Shown: positions 26,590 to 35,137 of the stretch, piece after piece
Position numbering within the stretch: position 1 is the first letter of the stretch
How the letters are laid out: every line of letters starts with the position of its first letter
From: Polyangium sp. y55x31
GTDB taxonomy: Bacteria > Myxococcota_A > Polyangia > Polyangiales > Polyangiaceae
Length of the DNA stretch: 64,000 bases
Assembly: GCF_029946505.1 (NCBI RefSeq)
Contig: NZ_JARZHG010000019.1
Span: 1-64,000, forward strand
Direction of reading: 5' to 3'
Notes under the pieces: model-generated
Databases searched by the model: none
What the model was told of the DNA's origin: nothing
The model's input: only the letters and a program-made list of their open reading frames with translations
Program-made: the position numbers and the translations under genes

Positions 26590-26679
26590 GCGAGAATGAC
26601 CTCCTCCGTCCTCCGTGAGGACGAACCCGAGCCTACCGCAATCGAAGGACGCTGGCGAGAACCGAATCTCGCGGTCCGG

Positions 26680-27930
26680 TCATTGTTTGTCCGACGATCG
26701 CGCGAGCGTCAGGAACACCGGCACCGTGATCACGCGGATCCCGTAGGACCGAGCTTTCTGGCTCTTCGACGTCATCGAATGCGGATCGTCGATCACCAGC
26801 ACGTCGAGCTTCTTCGTCACGGAGGCCTGGACCTTGAGTCCTGCGGCCACGGCCCGCGCTTCGAGCGCGGCCTTCGAGGGCTCGCCGTCCCCGGAAAAAC
26901 ATATCGACGTCCCCGGCCGGAGCGGCCGCGTCGAACCTGGGAGCGGCGCTGCCGCCCCGCTCCGCGCCGCCGCGAGCGCCTGCTCCGTACAATCCGCGGG
27001 CAAACCGAGGAGCCGCGACACCCGTGCGAGATCCGACGCGCCGAGGCCCCCACTGAGATCCCCCGCGAGCGCCGCCCGCGCGACCCCCGTCAAATAGGCC
27101 CGGTGCGCCGCGACGACATCCCCGCGCAAGAGCCCTGCGCCCTCCACGTGCCGGCGCGCGGCTTCCGCCTCTTCCTCGGTGACGCGCCGATCTTCGAGGA
27201 TCTCGTCGAGCACCGTGAAATACCCATCCACGCTCCCGCTCGACGTCCCCTCGGGCAAACCCTCCACCATCACGCCGAGCGGCGACGGCTCCGCCGCGGC
27301 TTGCGCCTCGCCCCGCGCGGCGATCCGCGACGGACCTTCGATCTGCGGCCATGCGACGCTCTCCGCGATCGCGAGCTCCCTATCGTACGACGTGCGCCAG
27401 AAGCCCGTCGTGTTGAGCCGCGCGAACACACCGGCGGCCGCGCGCGCGTCGTCGAGCGCGCGGTGCTCGTGCCCGCCGTCGACGCCGAGGGCCTTGCAGC
27501 ACGACGACAGCCGATAATCCCCGAGCCCTGGCAAGACTCGCATCGCGAGCTCGCGCGTGCACAGCCTCGGCGCGTCCGGCATCTCGTGCCCGAGCCGCCC
27601 GAGCTCCTCGGCGAGGAACGAGAGATCGAATTTGACGTTGTGCCCCACGAGCACCGCGCCTTCGAGGTACCGCACGAGCTCGGCGACCACCTCCGGAAAC
27701 CTAGGCGCGCCCTCGAGATCCTCGGCGCCGAGCCCGTGGATGTGCGTCGCGCCGGGGTTCCTCTCGGGGTTCACCAGCGTCGTGAGCTCCCCGAGCACAC
27801 GCCCCTCCGCGTCCGTGCGCACGACGGCGAGCTCCACGATCCGGTCCGTCTTCCATCGCAGCCCGGTCGTCTCGAAGTCCACCACCGCGAATCCACGGGG
27901 AAACGATGCTCGTCTTTCGGCGCTTTCCAT
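26680..27930 (-). CDS. DnaQ-like exonuclease with C-terminal BRCT domain
   Basis: 416 residues from ATG at 27930. Residues 14-185 form a DEDDh exonuclease: VVDFETTG (Asp18, Glu20), VGHNVKFDLSFL and EHRALDDA. This domain resembles the epsilon/PolC proofreading unit and is used for 3'-5' single-strand DNA degradation. A middle helical region (about 200-325) is unassigned. Residues about 330-410 look like a BRCT domain (GTSICFSGDGEPSKAALEARAVAAGLKVQASVTKKLDVLV), as in DNA ligase and some exonucleases. A role in repair next to nth is plausible. Confidence 0.9.
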   Translation of the reverse strand: MESAERRASFPRGFAVVDFETTGLRWKTDRIVELAVVRTDAEGRVLGELTTLVNPERNPGATHIHGLGAEDLEGAPRFPEVVAELVRYLEGAVLVGHNVKFDLSFLAEELGRLGHEMPDAPRLCTRELAMRVLPGLGDYRLSSCCKALGVDGGHEHRALDDARAAAGVFARLNTTGFWRTSYDRELAIAESVAWPQIEGPSRIAARGEAQAAAEPSPLGVMVEGLPEGTSSGSVDGYFTVLDEILEDRRVTEEEAEAARRHVEGAGLLRGDVVAAHRAYLTGVARAALAGDLSGGLGASDLARVSRLLGLPADCTEQALAAARSGAAAPLPGSTRPLRPGTSICFSGDGEPSKAALEARAVAAGLKVQASVTKKLDVLVIDDPHSMTSKSQKARSYGIRVITVPVFLTLARSSDKQ

Positions 27931-28043
27931 CGCGGTCCGCGCCACCCTAGCACCTCCGGGCGGGCGAGGACAACGCTTGGAATGGCTCCCTTTCCGGGTT
28001 CCGTCCCGCGGACCGCCATGATATTCGCTCTCCAATCAGGGAC

Positions 28044-30086
28044 ATGCGGACCTCGCTCCTCCTCGCCTTGGCCCTCCTCGCCGCGCCCCTCGCCGCCGCC
28101 GGGTGCTCTTCCTGCGGCAAAAGCTCCTCGGGCCCCGCGCCCGAGGCCGCGGCCTCCGCGGCGCCCGGCGCGACGGAATCCGCCGCCGCGCCGCCCCCGA
28201 AGGCGAAGATGCCCGCGCCGAGCCGCCAGGGAAACGTCGTCGCGCGGAGCCCCGCCGAGGACCTTCTCTACGTCGCCGACGAGGATGGAAACGCCCTGCA
28301 CCTCGTGCAGCTCCCGTTCGACAAGGAAAAACCTGCGTGGACCGTCGCGCTCCCCGGTCGGCCGGCGCAGGTCCTGCCGCGGGACGGCGAGGTCCTCGTC
28401 ACGATCCGCGATCCGGGCCTGCTCCTCGTGATGCGGCCCGACGGCGCGAATGGCCTCGTCGAATCCGCGCGCATCGCGCTGCCCGCCGACGCCTGGGGCC
28501 TCGCGATCACGAAGGACGAGAAGACCGCGCTCGTCTCGTCCGCGTGGACGCACAAGGTCTCCGCCGTCGACCTCGAAACGAAAAAGGTCCGCTTCACCGT
28601 CGACGTCGCCCGCGAGCCGCGTGGCATCGCCATTCTCGGCGACGGCTCGCGCGCGTACGTGAGTCACCTCATGGGCGCCTCGCTCACGCGTATCGACGGA
28701 ATCGGCACGGCCAATCCCACGGTCAAGCGCGTGAGCCTCCCCGCCGCGCCGCTCCGGCTCCCCTACGATACCCCGCGCGCCGACGACGCCTCCCTCGGGT
28801 ATGCCCTCACGTTTTCGCCCGACGAACGCAGGCTTTTCGTCGCGCGCCACGCCTTCGGCGCCATGGGCGTCGAGCCCTGGTATGGCATGCCCACGGTCGA
28901 CGTCCTGCTCCCGCGCGACGATTCGCCGCTCGCGCCCCGGCGCAAGCAGCCCGCGCTTTATGGGGCGCATATCAACGCGATCCCGCCCGAGGACCCGACC
29001 CTCGACCTTCACCCCGGCGACATGGTCCAGCCGCGCGCCATGGTGTATCGCTCGACGACGCGCACTTTGCTCGTCCTCGGCGAGGGCGGCGTCGCGCTGC
29101 CCGAGCTCGACGCGACCTCGATCGACCCTTCGGCGATCGTCCGGAAAAATCACCCCCTCCACGACGAGGGGGTGAGCGGCGGCGGCCCCGCGTGTGCCGC
29201 GCCGAGTGGCCTCGCGCTCTCCTCCGACGAACGCAAGGCCTACATCTTTTGCCGCTCCACGAATGCGCTCGCCGTCCTCACGTTCCCCGAGCCGAAGGCC
29301 GGCGCGAAATCGAGCGTCGTCCGTATTCCGCTCGGCAAGGGCCCCGGCGACGCCCTCGTCGCCGAGGGACGCCGCCTCTTTTACGACGCCCAGGATACCC
29401 TCGTGAGCGGCGGCCTCGGCTGCGCGGGTTGTCATCCCGAGGGCCGCGACGACGGTTTTACCTGGACCGAGTTCGCCCCGGTGGACGAGGGCACGAACGC
29501 CACGTTCGTCTCGAATGGCCGTGTCGCCGGCGCGGCCCGCCAAACGCCCATGCTCGCCGGGCGCGTCAAGGCGCAGGGCCCTTATGGCTGGCACGGCGAG
29601 AGCGAGACCCTCGTCGATCGGATCCTCGCCGGCTTCGCCCTTCATCGCTGGGACGAGCGGCACGTCGTGGACAAGCAAACGACTCGCCCGCGCGCGCTCG
29701 CGATCGCCGCCTTCCTCCGGGAAGGCCTCGTCCCTCCGCCGCGCGAAAAGGCCGAGCTCTCCGAGGTCGAGAAGCGCGGCAAGGCCGTCTTCGAGGGCGC
29801 CGAGACCGGCTGCAAATCATGCCACGCCGGCGCCGAGTTCACCGATCGTGTCCCCATGCCGCTGCCGCGCATGACCCTGCGCGCGGGCTACAGCGACGAG
29901 AAGGACAACAACAAATACAAGACGCCCTCGCTCCTCTTCGTCGGCGGCACGCCCCCGTATTTCCACGACGGCAGCTATGCCACGCTCGAAGAGCTCATCG
30001 ACAACAACGACGACCGCATGGGCAAGACGAACCAGCTCTCCGCCGAGGACAAGGCCGCCCTCGTCGCCTATTTGAGGACGTTATGA
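28044..30086 (+). CDS. Beta-propeller / dihaem cytochrome c (MauG-like) lipoprotein
   Basis: 680 residues. A lipoprotein signal (lipobox AAGC, Cys21) is followed by an Ala/Pro-rich linker and a YVTN-type propeller (about 60-440; LLYVADEDGN, GIAILGDGSRAYVSH, ALTFSPDERRLFVA). The last 230 residues carry two haem c motifs, CAGCH (about 460) and CKSCH (about 590), and the family end PPYFHDGSYATLEELIDNND seen in MauG/cytochrome c peroxidase proteins. It is probably a periplasmic oxidoreductase or peroxidase. It heads a four-gene operon in which each start overlaps the previous stop. Confidence 0.9.
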   Translation: MRTSLLLALALLAAPLAAAGCSSCGKSSSGPAPEAAASAAPGATESAAAPPPKAKMPAPSRQGNVVARSPAEDLLYVADEDGNALHLVQLPFDKEKPAWTVALPGRPAQVLPRDGEVLVTIRDPGLLLVMRPDGANGLVESARIALPADAWGLAITKDEKTALVSSAWTHKVSAVDLETKKVRFTVDVAREPRGIAILGDGSRAYVSHLMGASLTRIDGIGTANPTVKRVSLPAAPLRLPYDTPRADDASLGYALTFSPDERRLFVARHAFGAMGVEPWYGMPTVDVLLPRDDSPLAPRRKQPALYGAHINAIPPEDPTLDLHPGDMVQPRAMVYRSTTRTLLVLGEGGVALPELDATSIDPSAIVRKNHPLHDEGVSGGGPACAAPSGLALSSDERKAYIFCRSTNALAVLTFPEPKAGAKSSVVRIPLGKGPGDALVAEGRRLFYDAQDTLVSGGLGCAGCHPEGRDDGFTWTEFAPVDEGTNATFVSNGRVAGAARQTPMLAGRVKAQGPYGWHGESETLVDRILAGFALHRWDERHVVDKQTTRPRALAIAAFLREGLVPPPREKAELSEVEKRGKAVFEGAETGCKSCHAGAEFTDRVPMPLPRMTLRAGYSDEKDNNKYKTPSLLFVGGTPPYFHDGSYATLEELIDNNDDRMGKTNQLSAEDKAALVAYLRTL

Positions 30087-30664
30087 AGCTCCGCTCGATC
30101 CTCCCAGCCTTCGCCGCGCTCTCGCTCGTTTCGAGCGTCGCCTCGCCCGAGGACGTGCCCGACGCCTCCCCGGGCGACGCGGGCGTGGACGCGGAGGTGG
30201 CGCCGCCTGCGGAATCGCTCCCGTTCCTCGGGCCCGTCCCGACCGAGAAATCGAAGCCGCCCACGTTCGCCGAGTGGAGCGCCGCGAAGGACCTCGAGGC
30301 GCCGCTGAGCTCGACGTTTTGCGGCATCCGTCGGGTGCGGGAATGGCTCCGTCTCCGCTGCGAGGTCATGAATTCGAACAGCATCGACCTCGTCACGGGC
30401 AATTCCAACGACGTCTTTTTCTCCGTGAAGCAGGGCGGCGGCGAGTGCACGAACGATCCGAACGAGGGCCAGATTTGCTGGGACGCCGTCGAGGTCGTCT
30501 TCCCGATCCGCCGCGGCGATCGGCGCTTCCTCCAGGTCACGCAGCGAACCGGGGGAGGGTATTACATGCCGGGCAGCGGACCGATGGTCCAGCCCGTCGT
30601 TGGCCTCTCCGAAATGTGGGTCGAGGACGAACCCGGCCCGATCGTGACGGCCGCCGCCTTGTGA
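30083..30664 (+). CDS. Exported protein of unknown function
   Basis: 193 residues, starting within ATGA over the stop of the dihaem gene. A signal peptide (LRSILPAFAALSLVSSVAS) is clear. The mature part starts with an acidic Ala/Pro linker and continues with a compact domain having three Cys (FCGIRR, LRCEV, ECTND and QICWD regions) and a beta-rich pattern. I recognise no family. Tight coupling to the cytochrome suggests an accessory or electron-transfer partner, which is inference. Confidence 0.8.
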   Translation: MKLRSILPAFAALSLVSSVASPEDVPDASPGDAGVDAEVAPPAESLPFLGPVPTEKSKPPTFAEWSAAKDLEAPLSSTFCGIRRVREWLRLRCEVMNSNSIDLVTGNSNDVFFSVKQGGGECTNDPNEGQICWDAVEVVFPIRRGDRRFLQVTQRTGGGYYMPGSGPMVQPVVGLSEMWVEDEPGPIVTAAAL

Positions 30665-31911
30665 ACACCTTCATGCCCTCCCGCCGAGCCGCGCTTTTCG
30701 CCGCGCTTTTTGCCCTCGCCGGCTGCTCGTCCCCGGGCGCCGGCGATTCCACGCCCGTCGAGCTCACGGGCCCGCCCCCGTTCACCGCAAAACCCCGAAC
30801 CGAATGGCCCACGCGCGCCTGGCCCACGGCCGAGCCCGCGTCCGTGGGCATCGATCCGGCCGCGCTGAAGAAGCTCGACGATTACCTCTTCGCGCGAAAC
30901 GGCGACGACGTCGACCGCAAGGGACAACGCACGAACGCGTTCGTCCTGGTGAAAGACGGAAAGCTCGTCTTCGAGCATTACGCGCGCGGCACCACGGCCG
31001 AGACCTCGCTCCTCACGTGGTCGGTGTCGAAGAGCTTCGTGAACACCCTGATCGGCATCGCGATCGGGGAGGGGCGCTTCAAGGTCGACGACGCCGCCGG
31101 CAAGTATTACGCGGCGCTCGGCCCGGACAAACAGAACGTCCGGATCACCGATCTGCTCCGCATGAGCTCGGGGATCGACTGGAACGAGACCTACGAGGCT
31201 TCACCGGTCTTCTCCTCGGTCATGGCCATGCTCTACACGCGCGGCCAGGACGACATGCCTCGGTTCGTCGCCGGACACGGGCTCGCCCATGCCCCGGGTA
31301 CGCACTGGAGTTATTCGAGCGGCGACACGAACCTCCTCCTCGCGGCTCTGCGGGCCACGATGTCGGACGCCGAATACGCCTCGTATCCCTGGAAAGCGCT
31401 CTTCGAGCCCCTCGGCATGACGAGCGCCCGCTTCGAGCGCGACGGCGCCGGCAACTTCGTCGGCTCCTCGTACCTGTATGCGACCGCGCGTGATCTCGCC
31501 AAATGGGGCCTGCTTTATCTGTCTGACGGCGTCTGGGACGGCAAGCGCCTCCTGCCGGAGGGATGGGTCGCCTACACGCTCACGATGGCCCCCGCGTACT
31601 ACACGACCGATGTCCCACCGCCGTTATGGGAGGACAACCCCGGCGCCCAGGTCTACCTGAACGTCGGCGACCCCAAGCGCAACATCCCACGCCCCTGGCC
31701 CGCCGCGCCGCCCGACACCTTCGCGGCCCTTGGCCACTGGGGCAAATCGATCTTCGTGATCCCCTCGCTCGACCTCGTCGCCGTGCGTTTGGGCGACGAC
31801 CGCGAATACGGCTGCTCCGCCCACGTGCAGAAGAACTGCGTGCCCGACCGCGAAAAGGCCTTCACGAAGGGCTATTACCTCGAGCTGCTCTCCGGGCTGG
31901 TGAAGCGATGA
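30661..31911 (+). CDS. Beta-lactamase-fold serine hydrolase, lipoprotein
   Basis: 416 residues from GTG at 30661, overlapping the previous stop (GTGA); an ATG at 30673 is possible. The lipobox is LAGC (Cys22). The S12/class C fold is shown by Ser121-Val-Ser-Lys124, Tyr218-Ser-Ser in place of YxN, and HWGKS in place of KTG. GIDWNETYE and YLYATARDLAKWGLLYL are typical of esterase/6-aminohexanoate-hydrolase-like members. It is more likely an esterase or amidase than a true beta-lactamase. A small module often fused to such enzymes is encoded separately just downstream. Confidence 0.92.
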   Translation: MNTFMPSRRAALFAALFALAGCSSPGAGDSTPVELTGPPPFTAKPRTEWPTRAWPTAEPASVGIDPAALKKLDDYLFARNGDDVDRKGQRTNAFVLVKDGKLVFEHYARGTTAETSLLTWSVSKSFVNTLIGIAIGEGRFKVDDAAGKYYAALGPDKQNVRITDLLRMSSGIDWNETYEASPVFSSVMAMLYTRGQDDMPRFVAGHGLAHAPGTHWSYSSGDTNLLLAALRATMSDAEYASYPWKALFEPLGMTSARFERDGAGNFVGSSYLYATARDLAKWGLLYLSDGVWDGKRLLPEGWVAYTLTMAPAYYTTDVPPPLWEDNPGAQVYLNVGDPKRNIPRPWPAAPPDTFAALGHWGKSIFVIPSLDLVAVRLGDDREYGCSAHVQKNCVPDREKAFTKGYYLELLSGLVKR

Positions 31912-32246
31912 AGCGGGCGAAGCGTGTCCTCAAGATCATCGGCATCGCCCTCGGCGTGATCCTCGCCCTCGTCGGGATCTTCGTGGCCTGGAACTGGAAA
32001 GCCCTCTCGGCGTTCCCGTTGCTCCCGTCGGGCTACGAGGCCAAAGAGCTCTGCTCCTGCCTCTTCGTCGAGGGCCGCCCGCAGCCGGATTGCGAGGCCT
32101 TCATTCGCCAGAGCGTCGTCCCGATCGATGGCCGCTCCTTCGACATGGAGGGCAAAGCCGTCACCGTCACGGCGCTCTGGAACACGCGCCGCGCGCATTT
32201 CGTCTCGGAGCGATTCGGCTGCGTGATCGACGGCCCCGGCAAGTGA
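31908..32246 (+). CDS. Small membrane protein, split module of S12 hydrolases
   Basis: 112 residues with an ATGA overlap to the hydrolase. One transmembrane helix (IIGIALGVILALVGIFVAW) is followed by about 80 residues. The pattern ELCSCLFVEGR, AVTVTALWNTRRAHF and RFGCVI matches a domain I know fused N-terminal in many S12 serine hydrolases (CS.VFVSGR ... VTA ... GC). Here it is a separate gene. It may anchor or assist the lipoprotein hydrolase. The match rests on memory of the family pattern. Confidence 0.75.
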   Translation: MKRAKRVLKIIGIALGVILALVGIFVAWNWKALSAFPLLPSGYEAKELCSCLFVEGRPQPDCEAFIRQSVVPIDGRSFDMEGKAVTVTALWNTRRAHFVSERFGCVIDGPGK

Positions 32247-32250
32247 CCGC

Positions 32251-33771
32251 TCACTTCCGCCGGTTCACCTCGAACTGCCCCACGAACGAATGGCTGCCGA
32301 CCCGCGCCTCGTTCGCGAACAGCCGCACGTGATACGTCCCCTCCGCGGGTAGATCACACTGGACGAGCGTCGTCGCGCCCGGCGTCACCTGGCATCGCGA
32401 CGTCTGCGTCGCGCCTTTCGCCTCGAAATCGGCGAGGATCGACATGCCGTTCGGGTTCTCCAACGTCACGACCGCCTCGCGATCGACCGTCACCTGCGAG
32501 CGCTTCGGATCCACGAGCACGAGCCCCTTGGCGTGGAAGCCGGGCCGCAGGTTCGGCTGCCGCACGAAATCCCCGCGGGAGATCGGCGTCGCCGAGAGCT
32601 GCCAGCGCGGCTCGTCCGGCAAATGGTTCGCCCCGAACACCTCGGGCGGGGCCATCAGGTAATCGGTCGAGTATTCCTTGACGAACGCGGGCCCCTTCAG
32701 ATACCCGGCGTCCCACGTCGCGTCGATGAGGTACCATTTCCCATCGACGAGCGCCGCATTCCAGGCGTGCCCTTCACCGGCCACGTCGCCACCCATGTCC
32801 CGCGAGAAGCCGACCACGTACGCAATCGACACGCCGGCCGCCTCGCCCATCGCCACGAGCAGCTTCGCGTACCCGGCGCACACGCCTTTCCGCGTGGAGA
32901 ACACGGTCTCCGCGTCCTGCGGTGGATACCGCTTCGCCACGTAGCTCTCGCCGTCGTAGGCGATCCGGTCCGCCACGTAATCGTGCAGCGCCTTCACGCG
33001 CAGCACCGGATCCGGCTCCTTCGAGGCAAGATGCTTCGCGACCGCAGCCAGGCTCGTCTCCACCTCGGGCGGGACCGATAGGACCGCCGGGTGCAGCTCC
33101 TCGCGGAACGGCCAGCGCGCACGCCCGGCCTCGGGACGCGGCGTCGGCGTCGGCTCGGGAATCGGTTCGTCCTGGCGCTTCGGCTTGTCGTCTTGCCGCG
33201 GTTTCTCCGTCGGCACGGGCGTCGGCACCGGCGCCGCGGAGGAGGTCGACGAGCCCGTGGGCTTCGGCTGATCGTCGCGGTAAGGGTTCTCGTTCGTCGC
33301 GAGGTACAGCCATTCGAGCCGATCGGCCGTGGCGAAGAGCGCGCGCCGCGTCGCGTCCACCCACGCGCCCTTCGCACCTTCGAGGAACCAATCGCCGCGC
33401 GCCGAGAGCGCCGTGAACAGCACCTTGGGCGCTGCGAGCAGCAATGCGCCCAGAAAAACCAGGTTGAGCCCCAACGTTCGCAGCAGGATCCGATCGCCGT
33501 ACGTCAGGATCCGCGGCTTCGGATTCTTCTCCCGCGAGCGCCGCCACGCCGCGAACGCCTCCCACGCGAGCGGCAGGATCGGGAAGAAGCAAAGCCCCGC
33601 GAGCAGCGCCGCCCACCGCGGCCCATTCGAATAGGCCGCGAGCGACGACGCCGCCCACACCCCGGCGAGCGGGAGCGCGACGACGAAGAGGACCCACAGC
33701 ACCCGGAGCAAAAAGACGATCACCGCCGCCGCGGGGCTCGTCTTCTTCGGCTTCGCGCCGCCCGCCTTCAT
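32251..33771 (-). CDS. Membrane transglutaminase-like protein
   Basis: 506 residues. Two to four hydrophobic helices in residues 15-120 anchor it. A Pro/Thr/Lys-rich linker (about 165-215) leads to a transglutaminase-core domain with Cys about 297 (KGVCAGYA), His about 333 (GHAWN) and Asp about 349 (IDATWD), a complete catalytic triad. Such bacterial proteins act as cysteine proteases or amidases at the envelope. A C-terminal beta domain of about 110 residues ends the protein. Its start overlaps the stop of the lipoprotein gene, and its stop is 4 nt from the convergent operon. Confidence 0.92.
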   Translation of the reverse strand: MKAGGAKPKKTSPAAAVIVFLLRVLWVLFVVALPLAGVWAASSLAAYSNGPRWAALLAGLCFFPILPLAWEAFAAWRRSREKNPKPRILTYGDRILLRTLGLNLVFLGALLLAAPKVLFTALSARGDWFLEGAKGAWVDATRRALFATADRLEWLYLATNENPYRDDQPKPTGSSTSSAAPVPTPVPTEKPRQDDKPKRQDEPIPEPTPTPRPEAGRARWPFREELHPAVLSVPPEVETSLAAVAKHLASKEPDPVLRVKALHDYVADRIAYDGESYVAKRYPPQDAETVFSTRKGVCAGYAKLLVAMGEAAGVSIAYVVGFSRDMGGDVAGEGHAWNAALVDGKWYLIDATWDAGYLKGPAFVKEYSTDYLMAPPEVFGANHLPDEPRWQLSATPISRGDFVRQPNLRPGFHAKGLVLVDPKRSQVTVDREAVVTLENPNGMSILADFEAKGATQTSRCQVTPGATTLVQCDLPAEGTYHVRLFANEARVGSHSFVGQFEVNRRK

Positions 33772-35123
33772 TTGCCCTTCGGCGTGGCCGGCGCCGTGAC
33801 CTTCCCGCCGCACCCGAGCCGCATGGCGAACGATTTCGTCCCCGCCGTGTACACCACCCAGACCGTATTCGCGTCCGCCGCCGCCGCGTGCAGCTCCAGC
33901 ACTTGCCCCGGATACGCCGCCACCTCCTGCGCCTCGATCGCCCCGCTCCCGCCGAGCGTAGCGATCTCCAGCACCTGCGGCGAGCCCGGCTCCTTCGCCT
34001 CCGGCCGCGCGTACACCACGATCGTCTCCCCGCACGCGGGCGCCGCCGCCACGGGCGCCGTATCCATCCCGTTCGGGTAATCGAGCGTCTTGATCTTCGC
34101 CTTCCCGTTCCAGTCGACGAGAATGTCATGGAGGGCGAAACCTTTGTCCGTGGAGAGCGGCAAGAGCCCGGCCGCGGAGTTGCCCGCGCGCGCCCCCACG
34201 AGCTCCGGATACCCCTCGGGCGGCCCGCCCACGAACACCACGTCGTCGGCCGCGAGCGCCGTCGTCTTCTCGCGGATTTCGAAGCGCCGCGCGTGCACCG
34301 GCGTCATCGCCGACCGCGCGTCGAGCCACATTGCGATGACCTGCCCCTCGCCCACGGGCACGAGCGAAATCGACGTCGCACCCGACCCCTCGGGCGAGAG
34401 ATCCAGTACGCCGCCCCCCTCGACCCACAATCGCCCGTGCCGCTCCGCGTTTCGCGCATTCGGCGCCGCCAGATACGCGACCGCGTCGCGCCCGCCCGTG
34501 CGCAGCGCCGAAGGGCTCGTCCCCGGCACTGCGTCGTTCGCCACGACCTCCGGCGCGCCGAGTTTCCCCTCCGCGTCGAGCGCGCTCCGCACGAGCCCCG
34601 ATCCTTCGATCCAGTACGTGTGCATCACGCCGGAGGCATCCTCGGCGACCGCGACCCTCCCGCGTGGCCATTTGCGCGCCCGCTCCGGCTCGCTCGGCCC
34701 GTGCGCGGGGCCGTCGGGCCCGAACAGCGTCACCTGCGCCGCATTGCCGGAGAGCCTCCAGATCACGCCTTTCGAATACACCGTCGCCGCCCCGCCGATG
34801 GCGATCGGCTGCTCCGGCCCATCGATGAGGAACCGCGCGCCGGTCCTCGGCTTGCGCTTCTTCGTGTTGCCCCCGCCCCCGCTCGCGCCCGCGAGCGCGC
34901 CCGATCCCGCGGGCGCGGCCGTTCCCGCAGGCGCCGCCGATCCCGCGGGCGCCCCGTCCTCGTCCGGCTCCGCGCTCGGCGTCGCCAGGGGCTCGGTGCT
35001 CGCCGTGGGCGGCGCCTGCGGCAAGGGTTTGTCCTTTTTGGGTGCCGGGCGCCGGCACGCCGCGCCCGAGAGCGCAAGCGCCGCGGTCGCGATTCCCACG
35101 AGCGCGCTCTTTGCAAAAGGCAT
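33768..35123 (-). CDS. Lipoprotein with probable beta-propeller
   Basis: 451 residues from ATG at 35123. Signal and lipobox (SGAAC, Cys23) predict a lipoprotein. Residues 24-100 are a disordered Ala/Pro/Gly linker with repeated AAPAGTAAPAGS. The rest has short repeated beta motifs (SKGVIWRLSGNAAQVTLFG, GRVAVAEDASGVMHTYWI, GQVIAMWLDARS, ETIVVYARPEAKE, NTVWVVYTAG), which suggests a propeller or surface beta-repeat fold. It lies between an M1 peptidase (14 nt upstream) and a transglutaminase (4-nt overlap). Function unknown. Confidence 0.85.
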   Translation of the reverse strand: MPFAKSALVGIATAALALSGAACRRPAPKKDKPLPQAPPTASTEPLATPSAEPDEDGAPAGSAAPAGTAAPAGSGALAGASGGGGNTKKRKPRTGARFLIDGPEQPIAIGGAATVYSKGVIWRLSGNAAQVTLFGPDGPAHGPSEPERARKWPRGRVAVAEDASGVMHTYWIEGSGLVRSALDAEGKLGAPEVVANDAVPGTSPSALRTGGRDAVAYLAAPNARNAERHGRLWVEGGGVLDLSPEGSGATSISLVPVGEGQVIAMWLDARSAMTPVHARRFEIREKTTALAADDVVFVGGPPEGYPELVGARAGNSAAGLLPLSTDKGFALHDILVDWNGKAKIKTLDYPNGMDTAPVAAAPACGETIVVYARPEAKEPGSPQVLEIATLGGSGAIEAQEVAAYPGQVLELHAAAADANTVWVVYTAGTKSFAMRLGCGGKVTAPATPKGK

Positions 35124-35137
35124 CACGACCGCGCGCT

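Noticed and set aside
30661-31911. Beta-lactamase-fold gene considered as an antibiotic resistance gene
   Set aside because: The Tyr motif is YSS and KTG is replaced by WGK, closer to esterase/amidase members; operon context is not resistance-related.
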